A DNA stretch of 64,000 nucleotides, taken from NCBI GenBank assembly GCA_902783165.1, contig CACZPU010000016.1:17908-81907 (forward strand), given 5' to 3'. The DNA is from an uncultured Prevotellaceae bacterium. GTDB taxonomy: Bacteria > Bacteroidota > Bacteroidia > Bacteroidales > Bacteroidaceae. Position 1 is the stretch's first letter; each line of letters begins with the position of its first letter. A program made the position numbers and the translations under genes. Positions 35,265-44,779 of this stretch are shown here, piece after piece. Below the pieces are notes generated by a model that had not been told where the DNA came from, did not search any database, and worked only from the letters and a program-made list of their open reading frames with translations.

Positions 35265-36941
35265 TCATTGTTTTTTCTTAACAATTGGCCTTACATACCT
35301 GTCACCCGTTTGTTCAGAAATCATCCTTTTCACAGCTTTTGGATATTCAAGTCTTTTCACTTTCATTCCCCGTCCATATTGGTTTCTTGTGAATACACCG
35401 TTCACTTCAGGTTTTACTGCCATATCGTTGTACTTCACAATCATGAAGAAAGCCAGTCTCCTCCACCGGTCTATCATTTGTTCTGCTTTCTCCACAGAAT
35501 AGTCGGAAAGAAAAGAGATGGCCTTGTCTCTGTTTTCTAGCATCATGTTTTCAGCTTTGCTTTCCACAGCAAACATGGCTGTTCGATAACTATTGTCGAG
35601 AGAATCTCGTACGGCCTTTAATTCTGGGAACAACACGTTGTAGCGTGGGTACACCATGTTACTTACCCAATTGCATACCCAAAATGCATTATCCATGGAA
35701 AAGGTTACATCATCAGCTGCACCATTGATGTCATAACAAGGAGGAACCTTCGTTGCACAGCAGTAGATGGGTGTTTGGGGCACCATATTGGCCTCGTCAT
35801 TACCAAACCAGATAATACCGCCTGTCTCACGTGGCTTGAATGAGCGCATCTGGCAAATCCATGAAAATGCAGATTGTGGAGATGAAATATATCGTTCATT
35901 GAAATAGCGCTTCCCATTATAAGAGAAAGCTATGCCCTGATGATAGGGAGACAGGGATAATCCTCTTGTCACATCTTCACCATGCTCAAAAGGTGTCCCT
36001 TCATAATGGTCGCGCATCACTGCTTGTACATCCTGCAAGGTGAGTTTCCTATCGGGAACTACCCAAACAGGAAGTTCTTCTTCCCAACTCTCATCTATTC
36101 CCATTACATAGGGAAGATACTTGTCCATTCCCTTGCAGAAACGATTGAAGAAACTCCAAACGCGAGCATCACATGCACGTCGACCGCTGAACTTAGGAGG
36201 ATTATAGGCATCGCGGAAACTGAAATCAGCATCCTTGCCACTGAATCTTCCTATACTTCGCGCAAATTTCACAACATCCTTGTGGAACATCACGTTTTTT
36301 TTGTCTTTCATGTCAAATTGTCTGATGCGGCTTTCATTGGCGTGGGCACAGATGGCGTTGTCGGGAATGCGAAGTGCCACCCATATGGCTTTGTGCGAGC
36401 CTGGACCCTGACTCACCATTTCCAAAAGCCATGCTTCATGAGAATCACAAACGGAAAACGACTCCCCTTGGCTGCGATAGCCATATCGCTCTACTAAGTC
36501 GGTCATTATATTGATGGCTTGGCGTGCAGTTTTTGAACGCTGCAATGCTATTGTCATAAGAAGTGTGTGGTCCATCATTCCCGTGGTGTCGATTAGGCAG
36601 GAGTCGACATTGAATGTGGACTCTCCGATGCTTACCTGCCATTCATTGATGTTACCCACGACATGGTAGGTTTCTGAAACTTCTGGAATAACTCCTCGTG
36701 GAATACGTGAGTAGCTGCTTACTAATTTCCGCATCTCACCAGGAGCATGTTTTGCTGCAGGAATGATGGGTAGCCCGTAGAATAAACCGTACGAGTCACA
36801 TGCGTATGTGCTAAATACGGAGCCGTCAGCGCTCGCATCTTTGCCGACTATTACGTTGGTGCAAGCAACACTTTTGATAAAACATGCTATTAGGAGAATT
36901 GCAACCAATTTACATCTCTTATAATCTATTCTTCTAAGCAT
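35265..36941 (-). CDS. C69 family dipeptidase, exported
   Basis: A 558-residue Ntn hydrolase of peptidase family C69 (PepD-like). A signal peptide ends at SVA and the mature protein would start with Cys27 (CTNVIVGKDASADGSVFSTY), the nucleophile. Blocks ERYGYRSQGESFSVCDSHEAWLLEM, FARSIGRF and the late GGIIWFGNDEANMVPQTPIYC are typical of the family, which releases amino acids from dipeptides. It has its own likely promoter (36988-36995). In this setting it could release free glutamate for the neighbouring racemase-symporter. Confidence 0.88.
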   Translation of the reverse strand: MLRRIDYKRCKLVAILLIACFIKSVACTNVIVGKDASADGSVFSTYACDSYGLFYGLPIIPAAKHAPGEMRKLVSSYSRIPRGVIPEVSETYHVVGNINEWQVSIGESTFNVDSCLIDTTGMMDHTLLMTIALQRSKTARQAINIMTDLVERYGYRSQGESFSVCDSHEAWLLEMVSQGPGSHKAIWVALRIPDNAICAHANESRIRQFDMKDKKNVMFHKDVVKFARSIGRFSGKDADFSFRDAYNPPKFSGRRACDARVWSFFNRFCKGMDKYLPYVMGIDESWEEELPVWVVPDRKLTLQDVQAVMRDHYEGTPFEHGEDVTRGLSLSPYHQGIAFSYNGKRYFNERYISSPQSAFSWICQMRSFKPRETGGIIWFGNDEANMVPQTPIYCCATKVPPCYDINGAADDVTFSMDNAFWVCNWVSNMVYPRYNVLFPELKAVRDSLDNSYRTAMFAVESKAENMMLENRDKAISFLSDYSVEKAEQMIDRWRRLAFFMIVKYNDMAVKPEVNGVFTRNQYGRGMKVKRLEYPKAVKRMISEQTGDRYVRPIVKKKQ

Positions 36942-36987
36942 AGGATAACATGTTAGTATAATTAAGGAAGATTATCTAAATACGTAG

Positions 36988-37062
36988 CAAATATAACTAA
37001 AAATAGCAAGAGCCTTGACCGACAAATACTGACAATTTGAAAAACGGGAATAATTGTCCCGT
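36988..37062 (-). promoter_or_regulatory. Promoter and inverted repeat upstream of the C69 dipeptidase
   Basis: TATATTTG on the minus strand (36995-36988) matches the -7 consensus, 47 bp before the start. About 49 bp further upstream ACGGGA (37044-37049) and TCCCGT (37057-37062) form an inverted repeat. Its GGGA...ATT...TCCC pattern resembles sequences ahead of susC and the gene at 54754. There is no good -33 box, which would fit activator control. Confidence 0.5.
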
Positions 37063-37070
37063 AATGATAC

Positions 37071-37949
37071 TCATTTCTTCTTTTTGACATATGTCTTAGC
37101 CCATTTCCGACACTCTTTTACGAAGTAACTGAAAAAACGAGGCATTGTCACATCTGTTGTGTGGACGGCAAAGATTTCAGGATGGAATTGGACTGCGAAT
37201 AATCGTTCTTCGGGGTATCCTTCCAGTATTTCTGGCACACTGTCTGGGCTCCATGCAGTGATTCTTAATTTTGGGGCAATATCCCTGACACACTGATGAT
37301 GCCGACTGTTAACGCCAACTTTTGTTGTGCCGAATATTTTTGCTGCCAGCGACTTAGGCATAATAGAAATATCGTGAGCAGGGATTGTGCTGTCATCACG
37401 TTTTTGGTGATTGATGTCTGTGTTGAAATCTGTAGGGATGTCCTGCCATAATGTACCGCCCATAGCCACATTGATGATTTGCATACCCCGGCAAATTCCG
37501 AAAATTGGCATGCCTCGTTTGTGAGACTTGCGGAACAACAACAGTTCGAACTCATCGCGCTTGTCGTTTACCTCGCCCAATTTTGGTTGAGGCTCGTGTC
37601 CGTAATAAGATGGATGGACATCCGGACCGCCTGTCATCAGCAATCCGTCAATCATACTCGTAATGGCATCCAAAAGGGCAGGATCGTTGGTGGAGGGGAT
37701 GAGCAATGGTATACCCCCCGCTAATTCTACAGCCCTTGAATAGTCGTATCCAACCGATAGCATGTTACCTTTCCATGTTGTTGTTATGCCGATAACTGGT
37801 GCTTTTTTAAATTTCCCTGGCTTTGATTGGTCTGCTGCTTTGTATATTTCCAACAAATGAGACGGATAGCTTTTGTCAGTTTCTTGTGCCTTAGTTTCAA
37901 TAATACAGCAAAGAAAAGACAGGAGGGTAATAAAATATTTCAATATCAT
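37071..37949 (-). CDS. Exported class I glutamine amidotransferase-like gamma-glutamyl hydrolase (peptidase C26)
   Basis: A 292-residue protein with a signal peptide (MILKYFITLLSFLCCIIETKAQ). The C26/PuuD-like catalytic set is present: nucleophile Cys153 in FGICRGMQIINVAMGG, GGPDVHPSYYG for substrate, and a C-terminal FHPE with His-Glu. Family enzymes cut gamma-glutamyl bonds (gamma-Glu-GABA, folate polyglutamate). Most PuuD relatives are cytoplasmic; this one is exported. It lies between Ntn hydrolases in the glutamate-related locus, which suggests release of glutamate from gamma-linked substrates in the periplasm. Confidence 0.85.
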   Translation of the reverse strand: MILKYFITLLSFLCCIIETKAQETDKSYPSHLLEIYKAADQSKPGKFKKAPVIGITTTWKGNMLSVGYDYSRAVELAGGIPLLIPSTNDPALLDAITSMIDGLLMTGGPDVHPSYYGHEPQPKLGEVNDKRDEFELLLFRKSHKRGMPIFGICRGMQIINVAMGGTLWQDIPTDFNTDINHQKRDDSTIPAHDISIMPKSLAAKIFGTTKVGVNSRHHQCVRDIAPKLRITAWSPDSVPEILEGYPEERLFAVQFHPEIFAVHTTDVTMPRFFSYFVKECRKWAKTYVKKKK

Positions 37950-38017
37950 AGTTTGTTTTTTTCTTGAATTTCAAAAGGCTACTGGGTGTTGTGGAATCGG
38001 TGAATGCGAAACGTGCT

Positions 38018-39229
38018 TCAATAATGTTGTTTCACGTAGTGGTCCACCCAATTATAGTAGTCGTTTATCCTGCTCGTGTTGTTTTTCTTGTGACGTCGCA
38101 TCCACGTGATTGCTTGTTTGCCTCGCTTAATAACTACTTGTTCTATGGGTAGAATATGTTGCAAGATGCCCGTTCCTTCATGATTGATGAGTTTGGAAAT
38201 ATCTATATAATCGTGAGTGTTTCCCGTTTTTGCGCTAAACACCCGGTGCTTTTGCTCCATTGCTTTTTGGCATAGCCAGGAAGAACCATCTTCTCCACGT
38301 CCTACGATTGAAGGTAGCAAGTCTTGGTCTGTAATGACTAGTGGTATAGATATTGATGCCAAAGGCCATCCAATGTTAATCCAACTAACTGTATGAAGAG
38401 GCGATTCGCCTTCTGCTACTCCTTGTACGAGAATAACCGATGATGTGGACCAACGAGGAATAAAATCGAGAAAAGGAAACATCTTTGTGTCCTGAAGACT
38501 GTTTGGCATTAAGTCATAAAGGTTTATCTTTGTGAGGCCATGTGTCAGGTAGCGAGGTGCTGCAGTCAGCAGATACTCCATGTCTATCAAGTCCTTTTTC
38601 TTTGCATCGTTCATGAAGTCGGAAATAGCCATGTATCTCTCCACACCTCTGTCTATATCCCTGCATCCAGTCATACCGAAATTGGTACGCATGAGGTACC
38701 CGTCTGGTGCCGTCTTTGGGTCATTGACATCAAACTTGATGTATTTTTCATTATTGGTTTCATAATAAGCACATCCTCCTTCAGCATCCATTACACCGAA
38801 ATTCGAGTTTAAATCCATTGGCTTGGGAAGTTCATTCAGCAATTTTTCAAAGTCTTTAAGAGTACAACAAGTTTCCAAGGCTTTCTTCATCAACTCACCA
38901 TCGCCATTAGAATCTTTTCCTTCACATCCGTTCAGATTATATGCAGCTGTGTTGATAATGGCAAAACCAGTTTCATTGTGACCGCCCCAGACCGATTCGC
39001 AATTGACGTCAGATGCAGCCACAATGGCTATATATCTATAGATGGAGCCCTTGACTAGCACTGCCACATTGTTCTGATTGCTGGTGTCTCGGTTCTTGAA
39101 AAGCATAGGACGACCGTCTTTTGTGATTCTTCCCGAAACAATGACCGATGTGCAAGCGCTTGCTCTAATAGCAGATGTCAGTACTGCTATGAGGAGGATT
39201 ATCGACAGGTAGGACTTATTGTTGATCAT
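38018..39229 (-). CDS. Exported N-terminal-Cys Ntn hydrolase (linear amide C-N hydrolase/C45-like), paralog 2
   Basis: A 403-residue protein. Signal peptide to residue 25, then Cys26 in ACTSVIVSGRITKDGRPMLFKNRDT as the predicted mature nucleophile. It shares KALETCCTLKDFEKLL, GVMDAEGGCAYYETN, RTNFGMTG and LTHGLTKINLYD with the paralogs at 33937 and 50117, but is clearly diverged from both. It lies 68 bp upstream of the C26 gene and just downstream of the terminator that ends the susC operon. Substrate unknown. Confidence 0.8.
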   Translation of the reverse strand: MINNKSYLSIILLIAVLTSAIRASACTSVIVSGRITKDGRPMLFKNRDTSNQNNVAVLVKGSIYRYIAIVAASDVNCESVWGGHNETGFAIINTAAYNLNGCEGKDSNGDGELMKKALETCCTLKDFEKLLNELPKPMDLNSNFGVMDAEGGCAYYETNNEKYIKFDVNDPKTAPDGYLMRTNFGMTGCRDIDRGVERYMAISDFMNDAKKKDLIDMEYLLTAAPRYLTHGLTKINLYDLMPNSLQDTKMFPFLDFIPRWSTSSVILVQGVAEGESPLHTVSWINIGWPLASISIPLVITDQDLLPSIVGRGEDGSSWLCQKAMEQKHRVFSAKTGNTHDYIDISKLINHEGTGILQHILPIEQVVIKRGKQAITWMRRHKKNNTSRINDYYNWVDHYVKQHY

Positions 39230-39264
39230 AATAATTGTTTGGTTAATAAAAAAATGTTTAGGTT

Positions 39265-39300
39265 TAAGAAAGAGTCACTAATCCTCACGGATGGTGACTC
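39265..39300 (-). terminator. Terminator/attenuator after the susC operon
   Basis: GAGTCAC (39272-39278) pairs with GTGACTC (39294-39300), with inner ATCC/GGAT pairing. The minus strand continues TTTCTTAAAC. The T-run is broken, so read-through to 38018 is plausible. Confidence 0.6.
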
Positions 39301-39345
39301 TTCCCACAAAAAGAATTATACGTGTGTGCAAAGCACAAAAATGAT

Positions 39346-40701
39346 CTACTCTTTTACTAGCACTGGATTTGAGAATGTGGTGTAACTTCCAACCCATCCT
39401 GTATAACCTCCGGTTCCATATCCAATACGCAGACCGTAGAGCGAGTATGTACTTGTCACTTCGTCGTTGATAACAAAGTTCCATGTACACTTTCCGTTCT
39501 CGTCAATAGTAAGGTTGCCAAGCATAGCCAACTTGTCTGAATTCTTAGAATATAGTGAACCAGCACTATTCTGATAGAGAATTCTGGTGGTTAGTTTGTA
39601 AGTGACACCGTCTTTTACATAGGTCGCGTCGAGGTCGACATTGGAAAGAACAGTCATAATGTTTGTTGTCTGGTCAATATGGACAGGAACTTTAACACCT
39701 AAGTTTGCTATATTTCCATCAAGGAATCTCCATTGGAACTGTCCGTCACTAGCCTTTTCCAGTTCAACCTGACGTGTGCTGCCGCTTCCATATTGCAGTG
39801 TGTAGGTTCCAAGAATGTCTTTGTCGAAATCAGCCTGCTGGATATTTAACTTAGCGGTTAAGCCTCCAAGGTAGGTTATAACGGCATCTGTTTGTCTTGG
39901 CTTACCTGTTTCGTTTTCATCCAAGTCAATATGAAGACCTCCGTTAACAATGCTGAATCTTGCCCAATCCACAGAGGATGGTTCTACAGTGTAACCTATG
40001 CCTTCTGGAGTTTCAATAGTCACGTTGGCTGATATGGCATTGTCTCCAGAAATATAATCATTCCCTTCGTTTACAATGAAGAACAGACCACCTTGGCGTA
40101 TCTGTAGAGTTGTTGTTGCATCACCAGCTTTGATTTTTGCTTCGGTCTGGCGCATGTCTTTATTGTTGTTCAACTGAAGGTCTGCATATAGTTTTCCGTC
40201 TTTTATTGAGAAAGATGCCCAGTCAACCTCCGATGGCTCAACGGTGATATCTTTGTTTCCAGTGTAAGTGATATCTATCACATGCTCATTCGCAGCAGCA
40301 TTGACTTCATAAAGACTACCTTTGTTGGCAGAGAATACCAATCCTTTCTGCTGGGCTACCACTTCAACGTCTTTGTTGTCGGCTTTAATGGTTATCTTAC
40401 TTGAACGTCCTTCTACAGAATTGTTATCAGTCACACTAACGTTAACTACGTTGCCGCTTACAGTTGCAGTACACCAAGACTGTTCAGAAACGGCAGACAC
40501 AGCACCGCTGGCTTGTACCGTTACAGAGCCTTGCGAGGCATTGCAATCGAAAAGCAGGTTATAGTTCTGAAGTTTCAGTGTTTCCTTTGGGGTGTACTCC
40601 ACCTCGTCTTCCTTGCATGATGTTGTGGAAAACACAACACTTACGAGTGCAAGAAGGAAAATATAAAAAGATGTTTTCTTCATAACGTCGTTTCTTTTCA
40701 T
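39346..40701 (-). CDS. BACON-domain surface lipoprotein
   Basis: A 451-residue lipoprotein (lipobox STTSC). Three successive beta-sandwich modules of about 80 residues (for example SEQSWCTATVSGNVVNVSVTDNNSVEGRSSKITIKA, then PSEVDWASFSIKDG and PSSVDWARFSIVNG) are BACON-like repeats. The last 160 residues form a separate domain (GTYTLQYGSGSTRQVELEKA and onward). Such proteins often bind target glycans or peptides at the surface next to SusC/SusD. The start overlaps the DUF4302 stop by 4 nt; an ATG at 40683 is also possible. Confidence 0.8.
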   Translation of the reverse strand: MKRNDVMKKTSFYIFLLALVSVVFSTTSCKEDEVEYTPKETLKLQNYNLLFDCNASQGSVTVQASGAVSAVSEQSWCTATVSGNVVNVSVTDNNSVEGRSSKITIKADNKDVEVVAQQKGLVFSANKGSLYEVNAAANEHVIDITYTGNKDITVEPSEVDWASFSIKDGKLYADLQLNNNKDMRQTEAKIKAGDATTTLQIRQGGLFFIVNEGNDYISGDNAISANVTIETPEGIGYTVEPSSVDWARFSIVNGGLHIDLDENETGKPRQTDAVITYLGGLTAKLNIQQADFDKDILGTYTLQYGSGSTRQVELEKASDGQFQWRFLDGNIANLGVKVPVHIDQTTNIMTVLSNVDLDATYVKDGVTYKLTTRILYQNSAGSLYSKNSDKLAMLGNLTIDENGKCTWNFVINDEVTSTYSLYGLRIGYGTGGYTGWVGSYTTFSNPVLVKE

Positions 40702-42095
40702 TGTTTGGTCATTTTCTCTAGGTAGTAAAGACTATAGTCGGTATACTCGTTGCCATCATCCTTAAAGTATTTCATCCACATGTCTTCTGTGGGATTGCCT
40801 TTGTTGGTGGAACCCGAATAGCAACGCATACGCAAACTTGTAACATTGTTGGTGCCTTTGGGATCGTAGCTGCTGAATAGGAGCTCAAACTTGTCTGTGT
40901 CGTTGCTTTTCTTCAACTCAAATCCGATGGTCGCATCCTTATAAACTGTTCCAGTCATTGTACCTGTTCTTTTCTTTGTGTAAGGGGCAAGCCATATTTC
41001 CCAATCCTCGGTGGTTGTACCAATGCTTTGGCCAAGCCAAAGTAAGGTTCCATTGGCCTTTAAGTATTTCAACTGTACTGTCCATTTATCGTCTTCTGCA
41101 CATAGACCAGCCAGAGAGTAGGTCTTGCCATCAGAGTTTGGAACCAGCTGAACGGTTGTGGTATATGGCTCATTCAAGTTAATCTCATAATGTAGGAGTG
41201 TATAGGTTCCGGCAAATTCGTTATAGAAGCAATATCCTTCTGGGACGACTACTGCGAGTTTTAAGTCTGTCAGGCCATTGTCAAGGCATTGCAGTTCTTG
41301 CCTACCTCCGTCGATGGTGGTAATTTTGAAATCTTGCATAGGCTTACCGTTAATGGTGACAGGCTTGTAAAGACGAAGACCTTGGTCTGTAAAAAGATAA
41401 GCACGAGAGATTTCTTTACTAGTACCTTTTGATGCATCGCTCACAGTGAAGTCTATTCTGCGGCTGGCAGGAGATACTTCTCCGCGAATAGAGGTCTGGG
41501 CATAGTTGCCATCAAAATAGTCAACGATGATGTCTTCTGCGTTCTGTGCAGCCTTGTTTAGATACTCCACGGGATCTCCGCTGAAACGATGCAATACAAT
41601 GGCATTGTTTGTTCGATTACCATGCATGTAGACAATGTCGTTGCCCACGATACTGTCCAAACGAAATTCGAAGTCACCCTTGTATCCTTGATAGAGTGAT
41701 GAGGAGTTTCTTCCCTCTGCGTAATAGTGCAGGAATTCATTGTATGTGTCAAATGACAGCATTGGGCCACTATTTCTCTTGAAGGAGTAGTTGCTTGTGA
41801 CTTTTTGTCCAGGCTTGTTTTCCCACCAAGCGGTTACCTCACCATCTTTGAACTTCACAACATAGGCGACACCACCAATGCTTTGGTCGGGTTGGGGGTA
41901 GTAGTCCATCACCCAACCGTCTTCAGAGCTTTCCAGCACATTTTTGAATTTGTCGAGGAAAATCTCTAGTCGCTCAGTGGGCTTCTTGTCGAATAAGTCT
42001 TCCTGTTCCTTCAAACATCCCTGCATAAGGAGTGTTGCCAGGATCAGAAGCATATATGAATATAAATTATGTCTTTTCATATCTGTTGTGTTCAT
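40698..42095 (-). CDS. DUF4302 family surface lipoprotein
   Basis: A 465-residue lipoprotein (lipobox LLMQGC) matching DUF4302: KEQEDLFDKKPTERLEIFLDKF, WVMDYYPQPDQSIGGVAYVVKFKDG, GPMLSFDTYNEFLHYYAEG and YQGYKGDFEFRLDSI. The function of the family is not established; members sit in SusC/SusD loci with the zinc metallohydrolase lipoprotein, exactly as here. ATGs at 42095 and 42080 are both possible. Confidence 0.85.
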   Translation of the reverse strand: MNTTDMKRHNLYSYMLLILATLLMQGCLKEQEDLFDKKPTERLEIFLDKFKNVLESSEDGWVMDYYPQPDQSIGGVAYVVKFKDGEVTAWWENKPGQKVTSNYSFKRNSGPMLSFDTYNEFLHYYAEGRNSSSLYQGYKGDFEFRLDSIVGNDIVYMHGNRTNNAIVLHRFSGDPVEYLNKAAQNAEDIIVDYFDGNYAQTSIRGEVSPASRRIDFTVSDASKGTSKEISRAYLFTDQGLRLYKPVTINGKPMQDFKITTIDGGRQELQCLDNGLTDLKLAVVVPEGYCFYNEFAGTYTLLHYEINLNEPYTTTVQLVPNSDGKTYSLAGLCAEDDKWTVQLKYLKANGTLLWLGQSIGTTTEDWEIWLAPYTKKRTGTMTGTVYKDATIGFELKKSNDTDKFELLFSSYDPKGTNNVTSLRMRCYSGSTNKGNPTEDMWMKYFKDDGNEYTDYSLYYLEKMTKQ

Positions 42096-42120
42096 TGTTA
42101 AGTCGATAATTATTACTCAT

Positions 42121-43092
42121 TTACATTGACAGATCGTCGAGATCTACGTACCCGTTGACTACATCGTTCAGACGACGACTCAACACCTCACGCATCAAAT
42201 CCAAATCGATACCCCACGATTTTTCCATATATGCTCGTACCAGGTCGATTTTTTTCTGGAGGATGTTCTGATAGGTATAGTCATTGGTCTTGATGCCATT
42301 CTCATCCACTGTGGTAATTACAGCCTCATCCAAATAGCTCTGCCATGTCTCCGCGCTGCTTGTGACATAAATGGAGTACAACTCTGCGAAGTCCTCAGCT
42401 GGGCTATGCTGGGCGTATGAACTGATGTAACCGCGCTTACGATAATCCTTATTATATGGGTCTTTGCTCCAAGAGTCTGCCACATATGTTGTCTTGGTCA
42501 TTTCTTTGAATGCCACCTGATAGGGTGTGTTTTGGTTGAGGATGTGTGTAAACTCATGATGAATGGTCTTCAGGTATTGTGAATTAAGTTGTGAGGCGCC
42601 TTTGGCGATGTTCTCTTTCACATGGTTCACACCAGCAAGCCATATTTTCCTTCCACCCTCTGCTGTTCCAAGAACGTATGTTCCGTTGTTGTTGTACTCC
42701 CAGGTGCCCACAAAAACGATTTGCTTGGGGAAATTCCTACGAGTAAACGAGATTCCGGCAGCTTCATCGTATGCCTCTAGACAACAATGTTTCAAAATAT
42801 GTGCGAGGACTATTGCCGATTCATACGATGCAGGAACTGTGTAGTAGCCTAATCGGATGTCGTTGTAGTTCCATCGCCAGTCAATCCTCAAGTTGTATGG
42901 CTCAACAATGTATGTGTTCAACCATTTGTCAAAAGGCGTGTCAGACACGTTCTTGTCGGCTACAATGATACTTTGTTCTTGTAGTTCGTCATCATTGCTG
43001 CACGCCATAAACATCGGAGCCAGGATAAGAGGAGCCATAAACAACATGGCTGTTCTTTCCCATTTTATATTGATATGCTTGAATATTTTCAT
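42121..43092 (-). CDS. Substrate import-associated zinc metallohydrolase lipoprotein
   Basis: About 323 residues from the ATG at 43092, giving a lipobox FMAC (Cys31). The zinc site HHEFTHIL (His179, Glu180, His183) and a downstream PAEDFAELYS that may supply a third ligand are visible. This family (the HExxH lipoproteins linked to TonB loci) is thought to trim substrates at the outer surface for SusC/SusD import, which points to a peptide-containing substrate. The frame extends further upstream into susD, without a signal peptide. Confidence 0.88.
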   Translation of the reverse strand: MKIFKHINIKWERTAMLFMAPLILAPMFMACSNDDELQEQSIIVADKNVSDTPFDKWLNTYIVEPYNLRIDWRWNYNDIRLGYYTVPASYESAIVLAHILKHCCLEAYDEAAGISFTRRNFPKQIVFVGTWEYNNNGTYVLGTAEGGRKIWLAGVNHVKENIAKGASQLNSQYLKTIHHEFTHILNQNTPYQVAFKEMTKTTYVADSWSKDPYNKDYRKRGYISSYAQHSPAEDFAELYSIYVTSSAETWQSYLDEAVITTVDENGIKTNDYTYQNILQKKIDLVRAYMEKSWGIDLDLMREVLSRRLNDVVNGYVDLDDLSM

Positions 43093-43132
43093 GATGATAT
43101 GTTTTTTCAACTTTTCAACTAATTTTTTTGAA

Positions 43133-44746
43133 TCATCTTGGATTGCGTTGGAATCCAGCATCGATAGAACGTTTTGGAATCTGAAGCGTACGACGAGGGT
43201 CATCAACTTTCAATTCATCCTTTACATCGTCGATAGAACTACCATCAAAACCTATATAGCGACGATAGATTTCAATTCCATAGCGGCGGATGTCCCACCA
43301 GCGTAGTCCCTCCACGAAATGTGCGATTCGTCGCATCTGCAGCACACACTGTAACAGACATTCCTGTTCGCTTCCTTCTGCTCCAATATTGAAAGCGGGA
43401 TGCAAGTGCTTTTTGATGGTTGGATTCAATGGCTCATAGTAATCAATTCCATTGTAGAAATCAGTAACATTCTGAACTGTCAGTGTCTTTGGCGTCCTGT
43501 AAATGGCTCTTGCCCATGTGTTCATGTCATTGACAGCTGCCTCATAGTTGCCCAGCATAATGTATGCCTCGGCTCTTGACAACAACACCTCATCGCCGGT
43601 AAGTGGCGTGTAAACCGAACGTGTATAACCTGTTCCTTTGATGATGTTTGTGTACTGGAAGAAATAGGGCAGTTTGAACCATAGCACTCGGTCGAGTGTG
43701 TTACTGCTATATGTGAATGGCTGTACATAATACAAAGTGTATTGGTCGCCCCATACATTCTTCGCTCTAATTGTTTCGGTGTCGCCAATCACCCTACCGT
43801 GAGAATAGTAGTTGAGTGTTGAATAGTTACCGAAAACGTTTCTCAAGTTACCATAGGTGGTGCAAATCAGCAGGTTCGCATTTGTCTCTGCATCAATCCA
43901 CTTTTGACTTTGTTCGGTAGCATTGCGGGCAACCGTTGCCTGTTCAGCCCAGTTGCGAATCATCTCAGAAGGAGCGGTGCCCAATACCATGTTGGCACAT
44001 TCTAAAGCCTTCTGCCACTGCTCTGTGAACAGATAGAAACGTGTGGCAAATGCATAAGCAGCATTGATGTTGAAGTGATACTTGGGTGCTGCTTCAATAT
44101 TTGTTTCTCCAATATTAGGAAGAGCTTCTTCCAGGTCTTTCTGAATCAGTTCATAGGTCTTGTCCAGAGTACCACGTTCATATTGCGGATTTAGTTCACG
44201 CTCCACCTCATACTGATAGGGAAGTCCCAAATTCTGTGCGTTCTTTTCTTTGTTGAAAGGTGCGCAGAAAGTGTTTACAAGTATGAAATAATGGTATGCA
44301 CGCAATATCTGTGCTTCGGCTTTTGCCTCGCGGAGCTCTGTAGTTTTTGGCCCGCCAAGATTTTCAATAGCTTCAAGTACCATGTTGGCAGTGGTGATTC
44401 CACCAAAGCAATCGCTCCATAGATTAGCTGGAGAGAAGGTCGATTCTTCAGACACTTCCGACCACATCCAGCATGAGTCAGCCAACGACGTGTGGCTGCT
44501 GTAGCGTGGATAACAGTCCATGTTGTCCGACATCAATTCGTTGAAATAGATGTAGTCATGTACAGGATATGCTGACACCAACATGTCGGTCACCTTGTTC
44601 GACTCGTCTACTTCAGTGCGGTTGTCTGGCATAGTGTCAAGGAAATCGTCACAGGAAGTCAGTGAACAAGCAGCCGTCAGCAGGAAACAGAAAAAGCCTG
44701 CTGCAATTATATTCTTTTTATAAATATGTTTATTCATAACTTTCAT
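43133..44746 (-). CDS. SusD/RagB family nutrient-binding lipoprotein
   Basis: About 537 residues. Lipobox LTSC follows the signal region, then DDFLDTMPDNRTEV typical of SusD. TPR-like helices (EAKAEAQILRAYHYFILVNTFCAPF, FATRFYLFTEQWQKALECANMVLG) and the C-terminal block (LRWWDIRRYG) are present. It caps the SusC transporter and binds substrate. The frame starts with GTG at 44776; ATGs at 44746 or 44737 fit a signal peptide better. Confidence 0.92.
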   Translation of the reverse strand: MKVMNKHIYKKNIIAAGFFCFLLTAACSLTSCDDFLDTMPDNRTEVDESNKVTDMLVSAYPVHDYIYFNELMSDNMDCYPRYSSHTSLADSCWMWSEVSEESTFSPANLWSDCFGGITTANMVLEAIENLGGPKTTELREAKAEAQILRAYHYFILVNTFCAPFNKEKNAQNLGLPYQYEVERELNPQYERGTLDKTYELIQKDLEEALPNIGETNIEAAPKYHFNINAAYAFATRFYLFTEQWQKALECANMVLGTAPSEMIRNWAEQATVARNATEQSQKWIDAETNANLLICTTYGNLRNVFGNYSTLNYYSHGRVIGDTETIRAKNVWGDQYTLYYVQPFTYSSNTLDRVLWFKLPYFFQYTNIIKGTGYTRSVYTPLTGDEVLLSRAEAYIMLGNYEAAVNDMNTWARAIYRTPKTLTVQNVTDFYNGIDYYEPLNPTIKKHLHPAFNIGAEGSEQECLLQCVLQMRRIAHFVEGLRWWDIRRYGIEIYRRYIGFDGSSIDDVKDELKVDDPRRTLQIPKRSIDAGFQRNPR

Positions 44747-44779
44747 TTTTTCATTTTTCACTATTCTACTTTTCACTAA

